In this document: positions 56,756-64,000 of the stretch, piece by piece
How the letters are laid out: the number at the start of each line of letters is the position of its first letter
How positions within the stretch are numbered: position 1 is the stretch's first letter
NCBI RefSeq assembly: GCF_916858675.1
Contig: NZ_CAKASM010000004.1
Coordinates: 153,237 to 217,236 of the forward strand
DNA from: Sphingomonas sp. Leaf21
Lineage (GTDB): Bacteria; Pseudomonadota; Alphaproteobacteria; Sphingomonadales; Sphingomonadaceae
Reading direction: 5' to 3'
DNA: 64,000 nucleotides
The notes under the pieces: model-generated
Told to the model about the DNA's origin: nothing
Seen by the model: the letters and a program-made list of their open reading frames with translations, nothing else
Databases searched by the model: none
Program-made: the position numbers and the translations under genes

Positions 56756-57666
56756 AGCGGCTGGACCGTGAAGATCTCCTCGGGCCGCCAAACCAGGCCG
56801 AGCAGGATTCGCGCGCCGACGAGCAGCACGATGACCGCGAGCGCGAGGCGGAGATATTCGGGCTTGGCGTTGGTGGCGAGCTTGGCGCCCAGCTGCGCCC
56901 CCGTCACCGATCCGACCAGCAACAGCCCGGCGAGCACGATATCGACCGCCTTGGTCGTCGTCGCGTGGACCATCGTCGCCGCCGCAGTGACGAACAGCGT
57001 CTGGAACAGCGAGGTGCCCAGCACGACATTGGTCGCCATCCCCAGGATGTAGATCATCGCCGGGACCAGGATGAAGCCGCCGCCCACCCCCAGCAGGATG
57101 GTCAGGATGCCGGTGAAGAACCCCAGCATCAGCGGCGCCAGCGGCGAGATATACAGGCCCGAGGCATAGAATCGGGTGCGGAAGGGCAGGGCGGCGACGA
57201 TCGGATGATGCCGCCGCCGCGCCGCCCGCTGGGGACGGCCGCGCCGCTGCGCCAGGATCGCGCCCGCCGCCTCTCGCGCCATCACCGACCCGATCCAGCC
57301 GAGCATCAGCACATAGACGATGGCGATGACGGTATCGATCTGGCCGCTCGCCTGGAGCAGGCGGAAGATCCACGCCCCCGCGAACGAACCGACCACGCCA
57401 CCCGCGACCAGAACGCTGCCCATCTTCACATCGACCCCGCCGCGCCGCCAGTGCGCGGAGACGCCCGACACGCTGGCGCCCGTTACCTGGCTGGCGGCGG
57501 AGGCGGCGGCGACCGTCGGGGGAATGCCATAGACGATGAGCAGCGGTGTGGTGAGAAACCCGCCGCCGACCCCGAACATGCCCGACAGCAGACCCACGCC
57601 CGCCCCGAGCGCGATGATGACGAGCGCATTGACCGAGAGGTTGGCGATCGGAAGATACAGGTCCAC
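56752..57666 (-). CDS. TSUP (TauE/SafE) family permease
   Basis: A 304-residue integral membrane protein with about eight hydrophobic segments arranged as two repeats. Each contains the typical glycine motif: GMFGVGGGFLTTPLLIVYGI and ILLGVGGGFILVPAMIYILGM. TSUP proteins move sulfite, sulfonates, sulfoacetate or related anions. A cytoplasmic loop (AQRRGRPQRAARRRHH, about 140-155) is very basic. It forms an operon with the TIGR02186 gene. Confidence 0.92.
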   Translation of the reverse strand: MDLYLPIANLSVNALVIIALGAGVGLLSGMFGVGGGFLTTPLLIVYGIPPTVAAASAASQVTGASVSGVSAHWRRGGVDVKMGSVLVAGGVVGSFAGAWIFRLLQASGQIDTVIAIVYVLMLGWIGSVMAREAAGAILAQRRGRPQRAARRRHHPIVAALPFRTRFYASGLYISPLAPLMLGFFTGILTILLGVGGGFILVPAMIYILGMATNVVLGTSLFQTLFVTAAATMVHATTTKAVDIVLAGLLLVGSVTGAQLGAKLATNAKPEYLRLALAVIVLLVGARILLGLVWRPEEIFTVQPL

Positions 57667-57711
57667 GCCCGCGTTATAGCCGCGCGCACCTTTCCGAACA
57701 GTGTCGATGGC

Positions 57712-58719
57712 TCAGAAATCGCCCGCCAGCGACAGCGCCGGACCCGAGCCCGGTACGGCACGTCCCAATATGCGTTCGCGCCATTCGAGCGACAGCCGTG
57801 CGCGCCGCTCGCCGATGGGCAGTGCAAGGCCGAGGCTGGGGCCGATATCCAAGCGCCGTGCGTCGCGCTGCGCCCCGCCCCAGGCGCCGAGCGCGACATC
57901 GACGCCGGGTGACAATGCCGTGCCGATACGCGCGGCGCCGTCGGCAAAAGGCTCGAGCCGTGTCCGCATCACCGCCCCCGCCTGCGCATAGGCGTTCAGG
58001 GTGACGCCCGGTGCCACGACACGGGGACCGATGCCGGTCACGACCAGCGCGGCGGGGCCGCCCTGCCCTGAATCGAGCGCGATTCGGTGTTCGACCAGCA
58101 GCCGAACGGGCAGCGAGCGGATCGGTCGGCATTCGACCCCCAGCGCCATCTCGCGTCCGATACCCCGCCACGGTGCGGACAAGCGGACGCTGGCGGCGAT
58201 ATCACCCCGCGCATCGAGTCGGCGGAGCAGGCGTATCCCCATCTGCGTTCCGCCCAGTTGCCCGCCGGGCAGCAGCGCCCGTCCACCATCTTCGCGAATG
58301 ATGCCCCAAAGGCTGCCACGCCATCGCGGCGCTGGCGCTACGCGATCGTTGGCTGCGGGAATCGGGACCTCCGCCGCTTGTGTGCCCGGTGTCGGCGGTT
58401 CGGTCCGTTCGGACGCAGGGTGCCATGCGTCATCATGGGACCGGGTAAGCGTCGGAACTGAGGCGATTTCCGCGACTCGCCGCGGGGGTGTCCAGACGAG
58501 GCTCCGGCGGATCACGGGCTTCGTGCGGGGCGTCGCTGACCAACGAACAGGGCGCTTGGACGTTAGTGGCGTAGCGCGGCTGACCGATCCCGCCGCTGCG
58601 CCTTGCGACGCAGGGGTCATGGTGGGGACGCTCGTATCGGGCAGCATCGATCCGACGATCCGCCCCAGCGTCCACAACCCGATCACGCTGCCCAGGAAGC
58701 GCAGCGGCCGACCGCTCAT
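57712..58719 (-). CDS. Exported hypothetical protein, coupled to the split glycosyltransferase gene
   Basis: A 335-residue protein I cannot name. N-terminus (MSGRPLRFLGSVIGLWTLGRIVG) is a membrane or signal segment, then a low-complexity Pro/Thr-rich linker (about 25-130), then a beta-rich domain (RLLRRLDARGDIAASVRLSAPWRGIG, GPSLGLALPIGERRARLSLEWRERILGR in parts) ending LAGDF. The last part resembles outer-membrane barrel strands of NfrA-type proteins, but only weakly. The start overlaps the glycosyltransferase stop (ATGA at 58716-58719), which fixes it. If the transferase is inactive, this gene may have lost its partner. Confidence 0.65.
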   Translation of the reverse strand: MSGRPLRFLGSVIGLWTLGRIVGSMLPDTSVPTMTPASQGAAAGSVSRATPLTSKRPVRWSATPRTKPVIRRSLVWTPPRRVAEIASVPTLTRSHDDAWHPASERTEPPTPGTQAAEVPIPAANDRVAPAPRWRGSLWGIIREDGGRALLPGGQLGGTQMGIRLLRRLDARGDIAASVRLSAPWRGIGREMALGVECRPIRSLPVRLLVEHRIALDSGQGGPAALVVTGIGPRVVAPGVTLNAYAQAGAVMRTRLEPFADGAARIGTALSPGVDVALGAWGGAQRDARRLDIGPSLGLALPIGERRARLSLEWRERILGRAVPGSGPALSLAGDF

Positions 58720-59474
58720 GGCTGTGGCGACAGATCGGGAAAATGGTGGCTGGTCTTGTCCCATGCGACATTGCCGCCACGCAGGCTGAACAGATAGCGG
58801 TTCATGGCGCGCGGAATGGCGAGCAGCGCGACCAGATTGCCGGTCACGAAGCGCGGCAGCGACCAGAGCGCCTCATGCCAGTCATAGGCGCGCCAGGTGA
58901 ACAGCATCCGCATCGTCATTCGCCAGCCGAGCAGCGCGGCGTTGGCCAGGAACAGCATGGTCAACGCGGGGTGGATCGTCACGCGCGTGGCACCGGTCGC
59001 CCAGGTCCATCCCGTCGCCACGGCGTCGGTGGCCAGCCCCAGATAGCCAGCGACGATCACCAGCACCGCGACCGGTCCGCGCCGGTCGCGCAGGCGCCAC
59101 CAATGGTCGCCGAACGCCCGGGCCTTGCCCCAGCCGGTGCGATCCCAACCGATCAACGCGATACCGGTCGTCCATCGCGCCTTCTGGCGGACCGCGGCGA
59201 GCAGCGCGGCCGGGAAGAAGGCGCGAACCGCCACCACCCCGCCGCGCGTTCCGTCCGCCACACGCGCGAACAATCCCTCGCCGCCCAGTTCGGCGATCTT
59301 CAACCCCAGCTCATAATCCTCGGTCAGGCTGGTCGCATCGAACGGATCGCCGCCGCGCAGATCCGCGATTCGATCGAGCATAGCCCAGGACAGGGCACAG
59401 CCGGTCCCGGCCAGCGGCATACCCGCGCCGATCCAGGTGCGCACGACCAGTTGCTTGATATGGCTCTCGGCGAA
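58716..59474 (-). pseudogene. C-terminal part of an interrupted NfrB-like glycosyltransferase
   Basis: Reading frame begins at the break (FAESHIKQLVV) and continues RTWIGAGMPLAGTGCALSWAML, LTEDYELGLKIAELGGEG (donor/acceptor region) and QKARWTTG (QxxRW motif), then three membrane segments and the C-terminus. These are the second half of a GT2-type processive membrane glycosyltransferase. The catalytic DxD half is coded 660 bp away on the other side of an insert. A GTG at 59444 could start a shorter protein, but it lacks the nucleotide-sugar site. Confidence 0.85.
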
Positions 59475-59543
59475 CCCTCTGTTATCGCAACGTCCGCTAT
59501 CGCCCCACTTGCGGACATTCTGTCGCCCCCGTAGGTTGCGACC

Positions 59544-59837
59544 ATGCGACGGGGAAACATTGTAACGCTGGTAATAAGCTTTCCTTGGATGCTTCTGCTG
59601 CTAATCGCGATAAGGGCAGTTTCGAGCAGCAGTCCTTGCGTTTCGAACGGATGTCAAACCGTCAACGATAACATCTATGTGGTGGCAGTACCCGTGCTCT
59701 CGCTTGCAGTACTTGCATGGACAAGCGTACTTTTTGCAAAACGGAAGAGGTTTTCCGGGTGGCTTCTGGCCACAGCGTGTCTGATCACGCTTCTCATTTG
59801 GCCGATTCATCTACTTCAGGTTACAGGCGGCGTTTGA
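59544..59837 (+). CDS. Small membrane protein in the insert
   Basis: A 97-residue ORF with three hydrophobic segments: LVISFPWMLLLLIAIRAV (about 8-25), IYVVAVPVLSLAVLAWTSVLFA (about 45-65) and GWLLATACLITLLIWPIHLLQ (about 73-93). Two cysteines (CVSNGC) sit in the first loop. I do not recognise a family. Base composition is less GC-rich than the surroundings, consistent with recent acquisition. No clear Shine-Dalgarno. Confidence 0.5.
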   Translation: MRRGNIVTLVISFPWMLLLLIAIRAVSSSSPCVSNGCQTVNDNIYVVAVPVLSLAVLAWTSVLFAKRKRFSGWLLATACLITLLIWPIHLLQVTGGV

Positions 59838-59930
59838 TCGCTTTTTGCTGGAACGACCGCTATCTTCCCAATAGCGGACGGACCGCTCACGCCCAATTTC
59901 AGACATCTGTCGGCTATGCGATCCCGTGAT

Positions 59931-60080
59931 ATGGGCTGGCTCGCAGAATTAATTCTTCAAGGTTTTTGGGAAGGCGCTGTCGAGGTAGCCTATCGAAAAT
60001 GGGGGTGGCTCGGCGGTAGTGTCGCCTTCCTCCTTCCCCCGATTTTGATCGTACTGATCATTTGGGTCTTAGTCCGCTGA
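59931..60080 (+). CDS. 49-residue single-span membrane peptide in the insert
   Basis: ATG at 59931, stop 60078-60080. Sequence starts MGWLAELILQGFWEGAVEVA, then a membrane span SVAFLLPPILIVLIIWVLVR at the C-terminus. It is flanked on both sides by the insert's short repeat. Too small for automatic calling; homologous mini-ORFs next to the same repeat in other genomes would support it. Confidence 0.4.
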   Translation: MGWLAELILQGFWEGAVEVAYRKWGWLGGSVAFLLPPILIVLIIWVLVR

Positions 60081-60771
60081 CGCCCAAAATCAACATTCCA
60101 TTGCGATGCATGGCCGAACGCCGAGGGGGCGAGCGATGGCTTTCGGCAAATTCGTCGGCATAATGGCCCGACACCAGGCGCGATCCGGGTACGACCAGCG
60201 GCAGGACGGGCAGTTGCACCACCGCCCGCCCCTCGATCAGCGAATCGAACACCGCCAGTTCGTCGGGATGCACCACGTCCTCGGCATCGTGCAGAACGAT
60301 CGCCTTGACGGGGAATTCCTCGGCCTGCCGGGCTTCGCGCAGCGCGTGCCAGAGCGCGTTGAGGCAATCGGCCTTGGTGGTCGGCCCGTCGCGCGGGCCG
60401 ATGACCAGACGCACGCGGTCGTCGATGTCCGCCACGGCGGTCGCGGCGGCGATGGTCGCGGGATCATTGGGATAGAGCCCGACATAGATGCGATAATCGT
60501 CGTGCCGGAAGCGACGCAGCGCGGTCGCCAGCATATCGCCGATCACCGCCGCTTCGTCCCAGGCGGGCACGAAAACGACCAGCCGTCCGGGCTCGTGCGG
60601 CTGCGGCAGCGCAAAGCTTTGAAACTGGCTCGACGGCCCTACCCACAATCGTCGCAAGACATAAAGGCCATCGACCAGGATATCGTCCACGCCCCCGATA
60701 AATAATCCGACCGCCGCGAACAGCATCAACTCGCGTGCGACGATCGATATCATCTCTGCGATCACATCCAT
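60058..60771 (-). pseudogene. N-terminal part of an interrupted NfrB-like glycosyltransferase
   Basis: Codes the first about 212 residues: two membrane segments (ELMLFAAVGLFIGGVDDILV, described in parts), VVFVPAWDEAAVIGDML (GT2 nucleotide fold), GPRDGPTTKADCLNAL, and the donor site HDAEDVVHPDEL (DxD as DAED). It runs in frame to FAESH at 60136, then 25 unrelated residues to a stop at 60058. Joined to the C-terminal part it would make a normal membrane glycosyltransferase, so the insert is disabling. The intact form belongs to the N4-receptor/exopolysaccharide-type NfrB group. Confidence 0.85.
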
Positions 60772-60808
60772 CCGGCAACCCCTCTTTGCCGGACAACAGT
60801 GTAATGTT

Positions 60809-60847
60809 CAAAACGGACTTATAAAAAGGCAATTAATAACCGTTTTG
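60809..60847. promoter_or_regulatory. 8-bp inverted repeat in the glycosyltransferase promoter region
   Basis: CAAAACGG (60809-60816) and CCGTTTTG (60840-60847) flank an AT-rich 23-bp centre with TTATAAAAAGG and TTAATAAC. It lies 38 bp upstream of the split gene's start, in an unusually AT-rich stretch. Operator or promoter is inferred. The remaining gap to the MFS gene (to 61104) shows no gene. Confidence 0.4.
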
Positions 60848-61104
60848 GTGGTATTAATCGGCCTAATCTCCATACTTGGCTTTGGGTGCCTTTTTTGATG
60901 ATTCCCGTCATCGCCGGTGGCGGCACTGGCTGGCGGCGGGAGACCTTGTCGATCTTGACCGAGTCGGGACGGTACGGAGACGCTGGAGACGCCCGCAGCG
61001 AAGGCGGGGTTTCGAGCGATCGAAGGTTCAAGCGCCGCCCGATACCGTCAGCGGCGGTTGCAGAATTTGCTGCGTTGCAACATATGGAGGGTGAAAGGAT
61101 CACC

Positions 61105-62310
61105 ATGGCCCGGACATTTTCCCCCGGTATCGTTCATGCCGCGCTGGCGGTGGGCGGCTTTGCGATCGGGACCACCGAATTCGCCGCTATGAGCCTCGAG
61201 CCGGATCTCGCGCGCGGGCTCTCGATCGACGCACCGACGGCCGGTCATGTCATCAGCGCCTATGCGCTGGGCGTCGTGGTGGGTGCGCCGATGCTTGCGG
61301 TGTTGTCGGCGCGGATGGCGCGGCGGACGCTGCTGATCGCCCTGATGCTGATGTTCGCGATCGGCAACGCCTTGTCGGCGATGGCGCCCGATTATCACTG
61401 GATGCTGGTCTTCCGCTTTCTCAGCGGGCTGCCGCACGGTGCCTATTTCGGAATCGCCGCGCTGGTCGCTGCCTCGCTGGTGCCGGACGAGCGGCGGACG
61501 GTGGCGGTGGGGCGGATCATGCTCGGCCTGACCGTGGCGACGGTGATCGGCGTGCCGCTGGCTCAGATACTGGGGCAGTGGCTCAACTGGCGCTGGGTGT
61601 TCGGCGTCGTCGCCGCGCTGGCGCTGTTGACCGCGACGCTGGTCGCGATCGCCGCGCCGCATGATCGGCCCGATCACGGCGCGACGATCCGGCGCGAGCT
61701 GGCGGCGCTGGGACGTGGCCAGGTCTGGCTGACTCTGGGGATCGGCGCGATCGGTTTTGGCGGCATGTTCGCCGTCTATACCTACCTCGCCGCGACGCTG
61801 ACCGAGGTGACGGGTGCGTCGAGCGCGACGATCCCGTTGGTGCTGGCCGTGTTCGGGCTGGGCATGACGATCGGCAATATCGTCGTGCCGCGCTTTGCCG
61901 ATCGGGCGCTGATGCCGACCGCCGGGGGGCTGCTGCTCTGGTCGGCGGCGATGCTGGCGCTCTATCCGCTCGCGGCGGGAAGCCTGTGGACCATCCTGCC
62001 CAATGTGTTCGCGATCGGGCTGGGCGGCGCGCTGGGGACGGTGCTGCAGACCCGGCTGATGGATGTCGCGGGCGAGGGGCAGGGGCTGGCGGCCGCGCTC
62101 AACCATTCGGCGTTCAACACCGCCAATGCCATCGGCCCTTGGGCGGGCGGGCTCGCCATTGCGGGCGGAATGGGATGGACCTCGACCGGCTATGTCGGTT
62201 GCGGCCTGGCGCTGGCGGGTTTCGTCATCTGGCTGGTCGCGATGGCGGTGGCGCGCGGCGAGGTCAGCGCGCCAATGGATCGATCGAGTCGTCCGGTGCT
62301 GTCGCACTGA
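61105..62310 (+). CDS. MFS drug/sugar efflux transporter (AraJ/YdhP type)
   Basis: A 401-residue 12-segment major facilitator. Motifs: GGFAIGTTEFAAMSLEPDLA in the first helix (typical TEF of the DHA1 AraJ group), GAPMLAVLSARMARRTLLI (motif A), RFLSGLPHGAYFGIAALVA and GVPLAQILGQWLNWRWVF (motif C region). It probably exports sugars or drugs. Start at 61105 follows GAAAGGA (61093-61099); the longer in-frame ATG extends into non-conserved DNA. The last 47 bp overlap the dipeptidase gene tail to tail. Confidence 0.9.
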   Translation: MARTFSPGIVHAALAVGGFAIGTTEFAAMSLEPDLARGLSIDAPTAGHVISAYALGVVVGAPMLAVLSARMARRTLLIALMLMFAIGNALSAMAPDYHWMLVFRFLSGLPHGAYFGIAALVAASLVPDERRTVAVGRIMLGLTVATVIGVPLAQILGQWLNWRWVFGVVAALALLTATLVAIAAPHDRPDHGATIRRELAALGRGQVWLTLGIGAIGFGGMFAVYTYLAATLTEVTGASSATIPLVLAVFGLGMTIGNIVVPRFADRALMPTAGGLLLWSAAMLALYPLAAGSLWTILPNVFAIGLGGALGTVLQTRLMDVAGEGQGLAAALNHSAFNTANAIGPWAGGLAIAGGMGWTSTGYVGCGLALAGFVIWLVAMAVARGEVSAPMDRSSRPVLSH

Positions 62311-63487
62311 GGCGGCTCGCCACCGCCTCCACCTGCGTCACGACGCGCAGGATGTTGCCGCTGGTCAGCGCGGAAAGCTGCGCGTCGCTCCATCCCCGCC
62401 GGACCAGTTCGGCGAGCACCAGCGGATAGCCGTCGACGCCGGTCATCCCTTCGGGCCCGGTGCCGTTGATCCCGTCATAATCGCCGCCCAGCCCGACCGC
62501 GCCGGGGCCCGCGACCCGCACGATATGCTCGATATGATCGGCGACCGTCGCGGGCGTGACGCGCGGCGCCGGATGGGCGGCATCCCAGGCGATCAGCGGC
62601 GCTGGGCTGCGCGCGCCATAGACATTGGCGACGACCCCCACCGACCGCGCATAGGCGGTGCGCGCGGTATCCCAGGCGCGCCAGTCGGACGACAGGAAGG
62701 CGGGATAGCAATTCACCATCACCACGCCGCCGCCCGCGCCGATCCGCCGGAGCAGCGCGTCGGGAATGTTGCGCGGCGCATCGGCCAGCGCGCGGGCGTC
62801 GGAATGCGAGGCGATGACCGGCGCCTGGGCAATGTCGAGCACCGCCGCCATCGTCGCGTCCGAGACATGCGCCACATCGACGATCATGCCGATCCGGTTC
62901 ATCTCGGCCACGACCGCGCGTCCGAAGGCGCTGAGCCCGCCCGCAATCGGTGCATCGGTCGAGGAATCGGCCCATGCCAGGCTGTGGCCATGGGTCAGGG
63001 TCATATAGGCGACCCCGAGCGCGCGATACTGGCGCAGCACCGACAGCCGTCCGTCGATCTGATGCCCGCCCTCGACGCCGATCAGCGAGGCGATCCGCCC
63101 TTCGCGCGACAGGCGGCGAACATCCGCGGCGGTCCGGGCCAGCGCCATCCGGTCGGGATGCGCGGCGACCAGCCGATGGACGCGGTCGATCTGTTCCAGC
63201 GTCATCTCGACCGCGCGCGGGCCGGTGACGTCGGCGGGAATCCAGACCGACCAGAATTGCCCGCCGACCCCGCCGCGCTTCAGCCGGGGCAGGTCGGTCT
63301 GGAGCGGGTGGGGCAGCGCGGTCGTGTCGACGGTCAGCGCGGGCGATTCGGGCACGACGCCGGTGTCGCGCAATTCCCAGGGCAGGTCGTTATGCCCGTC
63401 GACGATCGGCGCGCGGGCGAGGACCGTTTCGACCCGGCGCGTGGTGGCGGCATCGGCGGCCTGGGCGAGGAGGAGCGCGATCAGCAT
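62264..63487 (-). CDS. Membrane (renal-type) dipeptidase, family M19
   Basis: A 407-residue zinc peptidase with a short signal peptide (MLIALLLAQAADA). Metal ligands are in place: His32/Asp34 (DGHNDLP), bridging Glu139 (IGVEGGH), His207 (DVAHVSD) and His228 (ASHSDARAL). M19 enzymes cleave dipeptides, including D-Ala-containing and beta-lactam-like ones. It overlaps the acylphosphatase gene by 7 bp upstream and the MFS gene by 47 bp at its 3' end, which means opposing transcripts overlap. Confidence 0.93.
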   Translation of the reverse strand: MLIALLLAQAADAATTRRVETVLARAPIVDGHNDLPWELRDTGVVPESPALTVDTTALPHPLQTDLPRLKRGGVGGQFWSVWIPADVTGPRAVEMTLEQIDRVHRLVAAHPDRMALARTAADVRRLSREGRIASLIGVEGGHQIDGRLSVLRQYRALGVAYMTLTHGHSLAWADSSTDAPIAGGLSAFGRAVVAEMNRIGMIVDVAHVSDATMAAVLDIAQAPVIASHSDARALADAPRNIPDALLRRIGAGGGVVMVNCYPAFLSSDWRAWDTARTAYARSVGVVANVYGARSPAPLIAWDAAHPAPRVTPATVADHIEHIVRVAGPGAVGLGGDYDGINGTGPEGMTGVDGYPLVLAELVRRGWSDAQLSALTSGNILRVVTQVEAVASRLSATAPDDSIDPLAR

Positions 63488-63759
63488 GTGGGCTTCTGGT
63501 CGAAGCCGGTAAGCTCGGGATCGACAGGCCGTTCGGTCGTTTCAACCCGGTCGACTCGCGCGGCGGGCGGCCCCGATTCGGCCTGGGCGACCATCTGCGC
63601 GACCTTGTCCTCGGGCCCCTGCACCACCGCCTCGACCGAACCGTCAGCCCGGTTGCGGACCCAGCCGGTCAGTCCCAGCGAATCGGCGTGGGTCAGGAAC
63701 CAGTAACGATATCCGACGCCCTGTACGCGCCCGGTAATGCGAAGATGGCTGCGGATCAT
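63481..63759 (-). CDS. acyP: Acylphosphatase
   Basis: A 92-residue enzyme hydrolysing acyl phosphates. Phosphate loop GRVQGVGYR with catalytic Arg18, and catalytic Asn36 in GWVRNRADGSVEAVVQG. The start ATG at 63759 is where family homology starts; 38 upstream codons of the longer frame read through a repeat. It is coupled to the dipeptidase gene (7-bp overlap). Confidence 0.93.
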   Translation of the reverse strand: MIRSHLRITGRVQGVGYRYWFLTHADSLGLTGWVRNRADGSVEAVVQGPEDKVAQMVAQAESGPPAARVDRVETTERPVDPELTGFDQKPTC

Positions 63760-63800
63760 GTCCGCAATTGTCGCGCGGACGGATGCGAAAGGGAAGTTTC

Positions 63801-63893
63801 CATTCCTCCCCTTGCAGGGGAGGAATGATTGGTTCGCGCGGAGGCGCAGAGAGCGCGGAGAAGACGGGTACATCGTCTCTGCGTCCTCCGCGC
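63801..63893. repeat. Two palindromic elements between acylphosphatase and etfA
   Basis: CATTCCTCCCC (63801-63811) / GGGGAGGAATG (63817-63827) is a perfect 11-bp stem with 5-nt loop, and matches the ends of the 46.4-kb MITE-like element. A second, longer stem pairs GCGCGGAGGCGCAGAG (63836-63851) with CTCTGCGtCCTCCGCGC (63877-63893). Together they fill the gap downstream of etfA and may terminate it. Confidence 0.7.
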
Positions 63894-63912
63894 CTCTGCG
63901 CGAAAAAAGGCC

Positions 63913-64000
63913 TTAGACCTTCGCGGTCAGCTCCGGCACGACGGTGAACAGGTCGCCGACCAGGCCGATATCGGCGACCTGGAAGATCGGCGCGTCCTCG
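63913..64000 (-). CDS. etfA: Electron transfer flavoprotein alpha subunit (only the C-terminus)
   Basis: The last 28 codons of a minus-strand gene running off the right end: EDAPIFQVADIGLVGDLFTV and VPELTAKV-stop. This is the standard EtfA/FixB C-terminal sequence (APIFQVADYGLVADLF) that contacts FAD. EtfA passes electrons from acyl-CoA dehydrogenases to ETF-ubiquinone oxidoreductase. The rest is outside the window. Confidence 0.85.
   Translation of the reverse strand, partial: EDAPIFQVADIGLVGDLFTVVPELTAKV

Larger units (their letters stand above)
59475..60135. mobile_element. Cassette-like insert splitting the glycosyltransferase gene
   Basis: About 660 bp, visibly more AT-rich than the flanks. 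It is bounded by 15-bp near-identical direct repeats, ATGGCTCTCGGCGAA (59460-59474) and ATGGCTTTCGGCAAA (60136-60150), 13/15 identical. It carries two small rightward ORFs. A related 27-30 bp repeat, core G(T/A)CCGCT...CGCCC(A/C)...ACAT(T/C), occurs before the first ORF (59491-59519), twice between them (59854-59880 and 59881-59910) and after the second (60072-60098). No integrase or transposase is present. Confidence 0.7.

Noticed and set aside
59475..60135. Insertion sequence with transposase in the split glycosyltransferase
   Set aside because: The insert has no transposase or integrase frame; the ORFs are small membrane proteins. It is reported as a cassette-like element instead.
60819..61106. 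95-codon minus-strand frame between the glycosyltransferase and the MFS gene
   Set aside because: No homology or membrane/signal pattern, crosses the AT-rich promoter region, and lies antisense to the MFS leader.

Overview
The window is a high-GC alphaproteobacterial chromosome segment, most likely from Sphingomonas or a close sphingomonad. The assignment rests on the housekeeping gene order (mnmE-mnmG-rsmG-parA-parB; hemJ-hemE-oriC-ppsR-maf-aroE-coaE-dnaQ; helicase-S4-fdxA-carD), on several proteins typical of the group (DUF6489, DUF3576, DUF1491, MmcB), on class I lysyl-tRNA synthetase, and on many GC-rich palindromic intergenic repeats. I saw no rRNA, tRNA, CRISPR array, transposase or phage gene.

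Layout. 1-7.05 kb: partial yggS divergent from a ThiE-like gene across a 22-bp symmetric promoter, two exported proteins of unknown function, then DUF3576 lipoprotein-leuS-lptE-holA. 7.2-13 kb (minus strand): DUF6489, mnmE, mnmG, rsmG, parA, parB, with parS sites. 13-22.4 kb: dienelactone hydrolase, lysS, a DinG/XPD-type helicase, a SixA-like phosphatase, YceD, a cytochrome bc1 assembly chaperone, bamE and rho. 22.7-31.4 kb: hemJ and hemE, then a 300-bp origin of replication with DnaA boxes and nine GANTC sites, then ppsR, maf, aroE, coaE, dnaQ, hpf, ptsN, a thioesterase, DUF1491, a SleB hydrolase and mmcB. Three parS palindromes lie 9-15.5 kb from this origin, so origin and segregation machinery are both in the window.

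31.4-39.4 kb is an accessory catabolic island: secreted GH30, GH2, GH51 and GH43 enzymes whose combination fits arabinogalactan side-chain degradation. A membrane PQQ dehydrogenase follows. 42.9-44.7 kb holds two tandem exported head-GIN (DUF2807) proteins with a perfect operator-like inverted repeat upstream. 44.7-50.7 kb holds carD, fdxA, an S4 protein, an SUV3-like helicase and an M23 peptidase. 51-54 kb is a TonB-dependent receptor with a repeated GATGAC motif upstream, followed by a HerA-type ATPase and a TSUP/TIGR02186 pair.

57.7-60.8 kb is the least ordinary region. An NfrB-like membrane glycosyltransferase gene is split by a 0.66-kb insert flanked by 15-bp near-identical direct repeats. 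The insert carries two tiny membrane ORFs, each bracketed by copies of a short repeat in a cassette-like layout. The window ends with an MFS exporter, an M19 dipeptidase, acylphosphatase and the 3' end of etfA.
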